Source: Acestrorhynchus altus
Taxonomy: Eukaryota; Chordata; Actinopteri; Characiformes; Acestrorhynchidae
Length of the DNA stretch: 64,000 nt
Direction of reading: 5' to 3'
NCBI GenBank assembly: GCA_034509495.1
Contig: CM067520.1
Location: 27,213,723-27,277,722, forward strand
A program made the translations under genes and the position numbers. Below are positions 46,236-64,000 of this stretch, piece by piece. Under the pieces are notes generated by a model. It did no database searches and had not been told where the DNA came from. It saw only the letters and a list, made by a program, of their open reading frames with translations. How positions within the stretch are numbered: position 1 is the stretch's first letter; every line of letters begins with the position of its first letter.

Positions 46236-46612
46236 AGCGCAGATGTTTCCAGCTGGAGCTGAGTGGTTGTGCACTGAGGGAGGTGTGTGTTAACGTGGCT
46301 CGACACGGAACAGAAGCAGATCTGGATTTTAACTGCAAGATCGGGGAGATCATGGTACAGGACAGCCTTACCCACCTACACCACCTACACCACCTATACC
46401 ACCTACACCACCTACACCACCTACACCACCTATACCCACCTACACCACCTACACCACCTATACCACCTACACCACCTATACCACCTATACCCACCTACAC
46501 CACCTATACCCACCTATACCACCTACACCATCTATACCACCTATACCACCTATACCCACCTACACCACCTATACCATCTGTACCATCTATACCCATTTCT
46601 GCATATATAAAC

Positions 46613-46644
<32 letters not shown>

Positions 46645-47055
46645 CTCCTGCAGGTGTTGGATGCAGAGAGTTTGTTCATGCCCCCGCTCCCTGTGCGGAG
46701 TGTGTGTGTGTACGATGTGGTCTGGCAGAAAGGAGCTGGAGATGGGGATGGAAACTCTCTGAAGGTCCATCTCAACGCCACTCTGCGATGGACGTACCCG
46801 CCACAGCTGGTCCGTCACTGGCGTGTACACTGGCGGAGGCTACGTGGGCCGGACCCCCGGGTGCCTCCCGGATTGCTGACTCCAATTGGCCGGTCGTACT
46901 CCACGCTGTACCGTGTGGTGGAGCTGGAGGTGCCAGATGCTCCGGGGCTAATGGAGCTGCTGGTGGAACCAATCAGCAGAGAGGGCTTCACTCTGAACCA
47001 GAGCTACTGGGGGAGGATAACACTCAGCTACACACACAGCATTGACAAGATGTAA
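38991..47055 (+). CDS. engase: Cytosolic endo-beta-N-acetylglucosaminidase (engase), 14 exons
   Basis: GH85 enzyme that cleaves the chitobiose core of free N-glycans in the cytosol, acting downstream of PNGase in ER-associated degradation. Exons are 38991-39067, 39457-39536, 39899-40100, 40610-40758, 40881-41035, 41458-41606, 42348-42519, 43163-43266, 43905-44016, 44196-44380, 45259-45401, 45896-45995, 46243-46354 and 46654-47055. All are GT-AG with consistent phase, giving 713 residues (human 743). Landmarks are LVCHDMMGGYLEDR, VFYHWEYIDIFNYFSHH, FITEWTDGG and DGWLINIEN, which holds the GH85 Asn215/Glu217 catalytic pair. Further ones are WYDSVV, FTNYNW, DIYVGIDVFARG and FAPGWVYE. The C-terminal half is the beta-sandwich region. 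Exons 1-2 are the least certain because the N-terminus is poorly conserved; the TTTACAG acceptor at 39456 is the one that keeps phase. Five acceptors abut (GT)n tracts. Confidence 0.95.
39182..39257. repeat. 22-bp perfect inverted repeat (hairpin) in engase intron 1
   Basis: The arms 39182-39203 (CTGTCCGTTCCACC then TTAAATGG) and 39236-39257 are exact reverse complements. An inner 8-bp stem (GAGCAGCA/TGCTGCTC, 39203-39210 with 39218-39225) continues the fold. It is probably a tiny MITE-like insertion. Confidence 0.9.
39590..39838 (+). repeat. Dispersed element C, copy 1
   Basis: This shares phrases with 59810-60015: TAGAATGGAGAACCCTGTT, CTTCAGAAGGACCTCCAGCA, CAAAACTGTTACATCACAGT, CTTGAGT and TTTACATAAACCCC. 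It lies between engase exons 2 and 3. It has no recognisable coding content. Confidence 0.65.
41092..41240 (+). repeat. tRNA-derived SINE fragment
   Basis: GAGCAGCTGTCTAAGCGTTGG, AGTGATCAGGAGGTCACC and GGTTTGACCC resemble a tRNA A box, anticodon region and B box. A short unrelated tail follows. It is in engase intron 5. Confidence 0.5.
41399..41453. repeat. (GT)n directly before engase exon 6
   Basis: About 27 GT repeats end at TGTACAG, leaving a few non-repeat bases before the exon at 41458. There is no conventional pyrimidine tract. Confidence 0.97.
42014..42235 (+). mobile_element. Dispersed element B, copy 5
   Basis: A shortened copy with GTCTCGTCCCTGTAGAGAAG, AGATAAACACACATGACCCT and, after a deletion, AATCAAATCCTCACAGCAAT and GGACAGTACAGACCGTTACTC. 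It is in engase intron 6. Confidence 0.72.
42700..42910 (-). pseudogene. Probable Tc1-like transposase fragment
   Basis: The minus strand reads RLRNAGWTGHHPGPSDRAAV and LQWSREQENWTAKDW, resembling the region just before the first catalytic Asp of some Tc1-like transposases (LQWSREHQNWT..DW). The following SDESRF block is not recognisable and the frame breaks. It is in engase intron 7. Confidence 0.45.
43590..43822 (+). pseudogene. Tc1-like transposase fragment
   Basis: The plus strand reads GVGVVSYDVRSPSVFI, LTDQCYVNEVLQPVVLPFLN and GALFQRADARPHTAAV, then stops. This corresponds to the Tc1 catalytic core around the second Asp (FQQDNARPHTA). Only about 60 residues remain. It lies just before engase exon 9. 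Confidence 0.7.
44168..44191. repeat. (TG)n directly before engase exon 10
   Basis: A TG run ends in TGTTTAG, the acceptor of the exon at 44196. Confidence 0.97.
44525..45190 (+). mobile_element. Palindromic element A, most complete copy
   Basis: The left arm (44528-44665) and the right arm (45030 back to 44878) are near-perfect reverse complements: TCAGGACCCCACAGGACCAC with GTGGTCCTGTGGGGTCCTGA, and GGAGTGTTTAAACACT with GTTTAAACACTCC. They flank a roughly 210-base asymmetric centre. The outer right end has GAACCACAAAGAGCTCCTGT, GTGTGGTCAGAGGAGCTGA and GGTGGTCATAATGTTG. It has no open frame, so this is a foldback/MITE-type element. It lies in engase intron 10. Confidence 0.88.
45852..45890. 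repeat. (GT)n directly before engase exon 12
   Basis: About 19 GT repeats are followed only by TTCAG and the exon at 45896. Confidence 0.97.
46174..46231. repeat. (GT)n directly before engase exon 13
   Basis: About 29 GT repeats are followed by GCGCGAGCGCAG and the exon at 46243. The acceptor is unusually purine/GC-rich. Confidence 0.97.
46370..46608. repeat. 9-bp tandem repeat (CACCTACAC/CACCTATAC)
   Basis: About 26 nine-base units in engase intron 13, beginning 15 bases after the exon 13 donor. A (GT)n tract (46617-46644) follows, then exon 14. Confidence 0.95.
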
Positions 47056-47413
47056 CCACACACACACACACACACTGAAGAGGGCTCCTTCGTGCTGACC
47101 CAGCATTTGGGGTCTGTAATTAGCGAGGATGACAGTTGGGACCACCGTCAGATCTGCTCCTTTAATGAGATTTGATTGAATGTCATGGTGTTGAATTTCG
47201 TTGGTGATTTATCTTCAGGTGTTGAGATGATCATGGTTCTTTGGGTCAGTGAGGATCAGTGTGTGAAGGATTAAAATAATGCAGCTATATGTGAAATATT
47301 CCAGCAGCTATTGGAGCAGAAGTGGCTGCAGGTTTTTTATCCTCAGTTCTGCAGCCAATCAGCGGAGAGCAGGACGGAACACCCTGATATACTCCATTCA
47401 CTCTTTTTGCTGA

Positions 47414-47419
47414 AATAAA
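47414..47419 (+). terminator. engase: engase polyadenylation signal AATAAA
   Basis: Canonical AATAAA 359 bases after the stop codon, preceded by a T-rich stretch. Confidence 0.75.
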
Positions 47420-47553
47420 AAGTCCACATGTACGTCTGATCTCTTTATATTGAATAATTCTGAACTAAAACGAATGATCCAGTGAATCCGTCACACTGTG
47501 TGCGCTCGGTTGTGGAGCAGCAGGTGTATTATTGTATTATTTCATATGATTAT

Positions 47554-48155
47554 TACCGTATTTTCAGGACTGTAAGCAGCTACTTTCTTCCACGCTTTTC
47601 TTCAGCCAGCAGGGGGCGCTTTAGCAGAAAGTGAAAAGGGCGGGAAGTCGAAGTTGGAAATCACAGAAGAAGACGTTAGTTTTCAGTGAGCACGTGCAAG
47701 CAGACACCACCACCGACAATTTCGTTTTGATAAATCCTTCACAAAAACCGGCCGCATGCGCAGAACGTCATCCGAACGGCGTGGAGCCGCGTGAAGGGAT
47801 CTACCGTCACCAGTGGGTTCCGAGAGGCTGGACTGGAGTGTGAAGAGGGCTTCACCCCGAGATGACCGCGACACGGAGAGCGACCGGTATGTGACGAAGC
47901 TCTTCTAAGGCTGTTCATTTCCGACACTGAAGATGACGACTCCAGCGGTTTCAGTCGCAGGTGGACGATAAACCGGTCAGTAACTTTCTGTTTCGTTTGA
48001 TCAGCACTTTCACGTTTATGCTACAGACACCGTCCAGAAACGAATCCGTTGGTTTGTGTTCAGTTAAACGACGGTATCTGCTCTGAGGATTATAGACGGT
48101 ACTTTCCAGGGTTTTAAAACTTTGCTGAGCAGCTTATAGTCCAGAAAATACGGTA
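47554..48155. mobile_element. TA-flanked pogo-like non-autonomous transposon
   Basis: The left end TACCGTATTTTCAGGACTGT and the right end (complement) TACCGTATTTTCTGGACTAT are inverted terminal repeats flanked by TA, as for Tc1/mariner/pogo insertions. Between them, about 600 bases keep a GGGGGCGCT-type 5' region. They also keep a plus-strand remnant reading LFISDTEDDDSSGF, which recalls the acidic C-terminal end of transposases from full-length relatives. The catalytic region is missing. Confidence 0.78.
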
Positions 48156-48159
48156 ACTT

Positions 48160-48592
48160 AAAGTTCTCACATGAATCAGAGTTAGATCTTTGATGGTGAT
48201 GTTCACTCTCAGAGTGACGGCAGTTTTCAGTACTAATTCATTTCTGTGTGGGTCCGGAGGAGTGACGGCACGTCAGCACAGGCTTTTCTTCATTCACAGC
48301 TTTATTATTTATTACATAACAGATCTGAACATCGAGCACTAATCAGAGGAGTGACGGGGTAGAACCAGGAGCAGGCAGGAGAACCAATAACCAACCAGAT
48401 CAATAATCAATATCTACAAACACCAAAATGTGCAGCACGAGTTCATTCACTCATAACACCGGACCTCACCGTCGTGCTCTCTCTCACACAGTCGTCGGGG
48501 TGAAGTGGAGTGAGGAGTGAGGAAGAGTGTCACTGTTAAAGGTGGACGTTCAGCACTGATTATTCGCTGGATTCCCCAATACTGTCTTCAGT

Positions 48593-48636
<44 letters not shown>

Positions 48637-49037
48637 TCTCTGAACTGATCCTGGAATTTAACTTCAGGACAACAAACATAAAGGAAACACTGTTAAACTA
48701 CCAGATTCTGTTACCATAGCAACAACACAGGTAAAGGAAACAATTCACAACACACACTCTCACACACACACACACACCTCATCTGATTTTTACACCAATA
48801 TAGCTCATCTCTTAGCTACATATATTCACTGTCTGATATATCTCTAGAGGTTTATCGTACAGAATTCCGGTGGATTATTCACGGATCTATAATTTCATCA
48901 TTACACTGGATGACGTGACGTTAGCACACAAACACACACGGCACAAACACGAGCAGAGTGCGGAGGACTGGAGGGACGGGATCAGATCCAGCTTCTCTTC
49001 GTGAAGGACGGCGGAGCATCCTCACTCTGTCCCACTG
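48160..49037. other. nsf: Probable nsf 3' UTR region
   Basis: Minus-strand polyadenylation signals AATAAA lie at 48306-48301 and 48313-48308. The stretch above them is CA-rich at 48593-48634 and 48755-48776 and has no other gene. If the doubtful terminal exon is right, this is about 730 bases of 3' UTR. Confidence 0.5.
48301..48313 (-). terminator. nsf: Candidate nsf polyadenylation signals
   Basis: Two overlapping-range AATAAA motifs on the minus strand (TTTATTATTTATT on plus). They are placed suitably downstream of the last recognisable nsf exons and converge on engase. Confidence 0.55.
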
Positions 49038-49374
49038 TTACTGATAGAACCCTCTGTCCCTGAGAGACAGAGAGAGAGGGAGAGAGAGAGAGAGAGACAC
49101 AGAGGGAGAGAGAGGGAGAGAGAGAGTGATGAGTCAGTGACAGAGTCCTCTCTCCTCTGGTCGACACCACATCCTCAGACAGGTAATGAAACACCGTAAT
49201 GAGGACTAATACAGCGAGACTGATTCTACAGATTTCACCTCTGAAACAGAGGAACCTTCTGATCAGGGACACCAACTACTAACGTGCTAAACTAGCTACA
49301 GGGTTAGGTTAGTGGGGTGGGCGATACGAAGCTCTGGAGCAGAGGGTGGATGTATCTCCATGATCACCATGGTC

Positions 49375-49860
49375 ATCACCACCACCACTACCACCATAAT
49401 CATCATCATCATCATAACCAGCAGCACTATCACAACCTTCACCACCACCATCATTATCATATTTATCACCACTGCCACCATCAGCAGCAGCACTATCACT
49501 ACCACAACCTTCACCACCACCACCACCATCACGTCATCACCACCATCATTATCATCTTTATCACCTCTACCATCATCACCATCACATCTTCATCACGATC
49601 ACCATCTTCACTGCCTATACTATCACCATCACATCATCACCACCACCATTATCATCTTTATCACCACTGCCACCATCAGCAGCAGCATTATCACTACCAC
49701 AACCTTCACCACCACCACCACTACCATCATATCTTCATCACGATTACCATCTTCACTGCCTACACTATCACCATCACCAACTTCATCACATCATGACCGC
49801 GATCACCATCATAACCAACTTCATCACCATCATGACGACCTTTATCACCCACATCACTAT
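49375..49860. repeat. CAC/CAT triplet-rich array
   Basis: About 480 bases of ATCACC, ACCACC and ATCATC triplets with an approximately 100-base higher-order block (CAGCAGCACTATCACTACC, AACCTTCACCACCACC) repeated two to three times. It is in the last nsf intron. Confidence 0.93.
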
Positions 49861-50068
49861 CAGAGCAGCGCAGGACCTGTGAACTAAGAGGAGAAGGGAA
49901 GCTCTGAAAAGGGAAACTGCTGCCGGACTCTGTTCTACCATCCTGATCCTGTAATTCCTTACCATCCCTCACTGCCCGCAGCGTCCGATCACACTCGGAT
50001 ATGATTGTTCTCATCCATCCTGATCACAAAGTTAGAACAAACAATAACAATGTCGGTAAAATGACTCA

Positions 50069-50283
50069 GTGCGTGTGTGTGCGTGCGTGCGTGTGTGTGT
50101 GCGTGCGTGCGTGTGTGTGTGCGCATGCGTGTGTGTGTGCGTGCGCGTGCGTGCATGTGTGTGTGTGTGTGCGTGCGTGTGTGTGTGCGTGCGTGTGTGC
50201 GTGTGTGTGTGTGCGTGCGTGTGTGCGTGTGTGTGTGTGTGCGTGCGTGTGTGCGTGTGTGTGTGTGTGCGTGTGTGTGTGTG
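50069..50283. repeat. (GT)n/(GTGC)n tract
   Basis: About 215 bases of GT interrupted by GTGCGTGC. This alternating purine-pyrimidine DNA can adopt the Z form. It is in the last nsf intron. Confidence 0.97.
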
Positions 50284-50348
50284 GTCCATAACATGAACTG
50301 TAAATAAAGTGAAGAATCTAAAATAAAGGTAGGAAGTTAAATACTCAC

Positions 50349-60587
<10,239 letters not shown>

Positions 60588-60609
60588 CTAAACACAAACA
60601 CACAACACT

Positions 60610-63475
60610 GCGATCAGTCTTTTATATTTTAAATCAGTCTTAAACGGTCTTTTATCTGTCTCTAACTGGTCTTTAATCTGTCTCTAACCGGTCTTTTATC
60701 TGTCTCTAACTGGTCTTTTATCTGTCTCTAACCGGTCTTTTATCTGTCTCTAACCGGTCTTTTATCTGTCTCTAACTGGTCTTTTATCTGTCTCTAACCG
60801 GTCTTTTATCTGTCTCTAACTGGTCTTTTATCTGTCTCTAACCTTTCTTGTCTCCTCTAACCCGGTCTTTATCTGTCTCTAACCAGTCTTTTATCTGTCT
60901 CTAACCGGTCTTTTATCTGTCTCTAACTGGTCTTTAATCTGTCTCTAACCTTTCTTTTATCTGTCTCTAACCGGTCTTTTATCTGTCTCTAATCGGTCTT
61001 TTATCTGTCTCTAACCGGTCTTTTTTCTGTCTCTAACTGGTCTTTTTCTGTCTCTAACTTGGAATATTTTTATCTGTCTCCTAACCCGGTCTTTATCTGT
61101 CTCTAACCTTTCTTTATCTGTCTCCTAACGGTCTTTATCTTCCTCTACTTGATCTTTTATCTGTCTCTAACCGGTCTTTTATCTGTCTCTAACCGGTCTT
61201 TAATCTGTCTCTAACCGGTCTTTTATCTGTCTCTAACTGGTCTTTTATCTGTCTCTAGGTCTTTTATCTATCTCCTAACCCGATCTTTATCTGTCTCTAA
61301 CCTGTCTTTACCTGTCTCTACTTCCTTTTCTTTTATCTGTCTCTAACTGGTCTTTTATCTGTCTCTAACCTGTCTTTTATCAGTCTCTAACCGGTCTTTT
61401 ATCTGTCTCTAACCTGTCTTTTATCTGTCTCTAACCTTTCTTTTATCTGTCTCTAACTGGTCTTTTATCTGTCTCTAATCGGTCTTTTATCTGTCTCTAA
61501 ACGGTCTTTTATCTGTCTCTAAACCTATCTTTTATCTGTCCTCGCCTTTCTTTTATCTGTCTCTAACGGTCTTTTATCTGTCTCAACCTGTCTTTATCTG
61601 TCTCTAACCTTTCTTTTATCTGTCTCTAACCGGTCTTTTATCTGTCTCTAAGCAGTCTTTATCTGTCCCTCCTAACCTGTCTTTATCTGTCTCTAACCGG
61701 TCTTTTATCTGTCTCTAACCGGTCTTTTATCTGTCTCTAACCGGTCTTTTATCTGTCTCTAACCTGTCTTTTATCTGTCTCTAACCGGTCTTTTATCTGT
61801 CTCTAACTGGTCTTTTATCTGTCTCTCTTCGGTCTTTATGGGTCTCTAACGGTCTTTTATCTTATCTCTAACCAGTCTTTTATCGGTCTCTAGCTGGTCT
61901 TTTATACGGTCTCTAACGGTCTTTATCTGTCTCTAACTGGTCTTTATATTTTTAATCCAGTCTCTAACCCGGTCTTTATCTGTCTCCCTTCAATTCTGCT
62001 CCAGGTCTCTCTTAATCTTTTATCTGTCTCTAACCGGTCTTTTATCTGTCTCTAGCTTGTCTTTTATATTTTAAATCAGTCTCTAACCGGTCTTTTATCT
62101 GTCTCTACTGAATTACTAAGCCAGGAGTCTCTCAACGATCTTTATCTGTCTCTAACGGTCTTTTATCTGTCTCTAACTTGTCTTTTATATTTTAAATCAG
62201 TCTCTAAGTCTTTTATCTGTCTCTAACTTGTCTTTTATATTTTAAATCAGTCTCTAACCGGTCTTTTATATTTTAAATCAGTCTCTAACCGGTCTTTTAT
62301 ATTTTAAATCAGTCTCTAACCGGTCATTTACTGGTCTCTAACCGGTCTTTTATCTGTCTCTAGCTGGTCTTTTATCTGTCTCTAACAGGTCTTTTACGGA
62401 CCCTCTCTAACCAGTCTTTTATCTGTCTCTAACGGTCTTTATCGGTCTCTAACGTCTTTTATCTGTCTCTAACCGGTCTTTTATCTGTCTCTAACTGGTC
62501 TTTTATATTTTAAATCAGTCTCTAACCGGTCTTTTATCTGTCTCTAACTGGTCTTTTATCGGTCTCTAACCAGTCTTTTATCTGTCTCTAACGGTCTTTT
62601 TACGGTCTCTTATAATGAATCTTTTATTGGTCTCTAACGGTCTTTTGTGATTCTCTAACAGTCTTTTATCTGTCTCGCCGGTCTTTTATCTGTCTCTAAC
62701 GATCTTTTACCGGTCTCTTACTAGTCTTTATTGGTCTCTAACTTGGTCTTTTATGGGTCTATAACCAGTCTTTTTATCTGTCTCTAACCGATTCTTTTAC
62801 GATCTCTTACTGGTCTTTTATCTGTCTCTAACTGGTCTTTTATCGGTCTCTAACCGGTATTTTATATTTTAAATCAGTCTCTAACTGGTCTTTTATCGGT
62901 CTCTAACTGGTCTTTTATCGGTCTCTAACCGAATCTTTATCTGTCTCTATGCCGGTCTTTTACGGTCTCTTACTGATCTTTATAGGTCTCCTAACCAGTC
63001 TTTTATCTGTCTCTAACGGTCTTTTTATCTGTCTCTAACTTTGTTCTTTTTATAGATTCTATTAGTCTTTTTATCTAATCTCTAACCAGTCTTTTACCGA
63101 TTCTCTTACTTCTGGTCTTTTATTGGTCTCCTAACGAGTCTTTATATTTTAAATCAGTCTCTAACTGGTCTTTTATCTGTCTCTAACCGGTCATTTACCG
63201 GTCTCTAACTGGTCTTTTATTGGTCTCTAACGGTCTTTTATCATCTCTAACTGGTCTTTTATAAATTCTAACCAATCTTTACCGGTCTCTTACTGGTCTT
63301 TTGTGGTCTCTAACGGTCTTTATATTTTAAATCAGTCTCTAACTGAAGACCTTTTATTGGTCTCTATCGGTCTTTTATTTATCTCTAACGGTCTTTTTAT
63401 TTGTCTCCTAACCCAGTGAACCTTTTATTTGTCTCTAACGGTCTTTTATTTGTCTCCTAACCGGTCTTTTATTGG
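60610..63475. repeat. 2.9-kb satellite-like array, 22-bp unit
   Basis: Tandem GGTCTTTTATCTGTCTCTAAC-type units of about 22 bases, with variants TTTTATATTTTAAATCAGTC and TTTATCGGTCTC. Order is regular to about 61.8 kb, then increasingly degenerate with single-base losses. It lies upstream of the first recognisable nsf exon, so probably in an nsf intron. Confidence 0.96.
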
Positions 63476-63639
63476 GTTCAAGCTCAAACAGCTGAATCTG
63501 AGTTTTAAAGGATTGAGCTTAGAATGTTCTGTGAATGTTACACACACCTTCTATTTTCACTGTCCAATTGACAGGCCAGCCCACATTCTCTGTGAGAAAA
63601 GAAGAGAGAGAGGTTGGCAACAACTGAGCAACTGGTGTA

Positions 63640-64000
63640 GTGGTGGACACTGGGAGGTTACTGGGGGGTGTAGAGGTAGTTACTGGGTGGTGTACAGGTG
63701 CAGTTCCTGAGGGCCGAATGTGAGGTGAACCTGAGGTGGTGTGAAATTGATTTACAGAATTGGTTCAAAGTGGTTACTGGGTGGTGTAGAGAGGTGGTTA
63801 CAGGAGTAGTGTAGAGGTGGATACAGGGGTGTGAAATTGAAGTTACAGAATTGGTTTGGGGTGGATTTTTACAGGGGTAGTGTAGAGGTGAATTACAGGG
63901 TAGTGTAGAGGTGGATTACAGAATTGGTTTTAGGGCTGGTTACAGGGTGAGCAGCCAGAGGTGTTTACAGGTTGGTGTAGAGGTGGATTCTGGAGTTGGT
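63640..64000. repeat. GTGTAGAGGTGGTTACAGGG tandem repeat, running off the window
   Basis: Degenerate units of about 20-35 bases built from GTGTAGAGGTGGTTACAGGG and GAATTGGTTT. The array continues past the window edge. The 63476-63639 stretch before it shows nothing recognisable. Confidence 0.85.

Noticed and set aside
49038..49059. Terminal nsf exon as a firm call
   Set aside because: A fine acceptor and in-phase stop give a seven-residue ending unlike the usual NSF C-terminus, so it is mentioned only as a candidate.

Overview
This window is vertebrate nuclear DNA, almost certainly from a teleost fish. It carries split genes with GT-AG introns and vertebrate protein families, and it is dense in dinucleotide microsatellites, short non-autonomous DNA transposons, tRNA-derived SINEs and decayed Tc1-like transposases. 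The dispersed families resemble those I remember from characiform and related otophysan fishes, but that placement is from memory. There is no bacterial or plasmid architecture.

Four protein-coding genes were reconstructed exon by exon. csnk1d (+, 2324-26274) encodes casein kinase 1 delta, with a CpG-rich promoter and a second, stop-containing alternative exon for the C-terminal tail. slc16a3 (-, 33772-31294) encodes the lactate/proton transporter MCT4 and converges on csnk1d. engase (+, 38991-47055) encodes cytosolic endo-beta-N-acetylglucosaminidase (GH85) and is divergent from slc16a3. nsf (-, from 60587 down to 50349, with a doubtful terminal exon near 49040) encodes the SNARE-disassembly ATPase and converges on engase. 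Its first exons lie beyond the right edge.

The first three genes have clean frames across every junction. nsf differs: its protein can be followed in about sixteen exons, but most contain 1-2 base indels that throw the frame back and forth while amino-acid identity is kept. It also sits among very large, noisy tandem arrays (50.5-51.2, 52.2-56.0 and 60.6-63.5 kb). I read this mainly as uncorrected assembly error, with pseudogenisation as the alternative.

The rest of the window is introns and intergenic DNA filled with repeats: a long-armed palindromic element in at least eight copies, a second dispersed family in five or six copies, a TA-flanked pogo-like deletion derivative, Tc1 transposase fragments, SINEs, a LINE relic, and many mini- and microsatellites. 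An unusual recurring arrangement is a (GT)n tract on the coding strand lying directly before the 3' splice site, at eleven or more exons in three genes.

The genes do not form one pathway. They are neighbours with separate jobs: clock and Wnt kinase, lactate export, free-glycan turnover and membrane fusion. I found no novel multi-gene system. The most interesting observations are the conserved alternative csnk1d exon, the GT-repeat/splice-site pattern, the foldback element family and the state of nsf.
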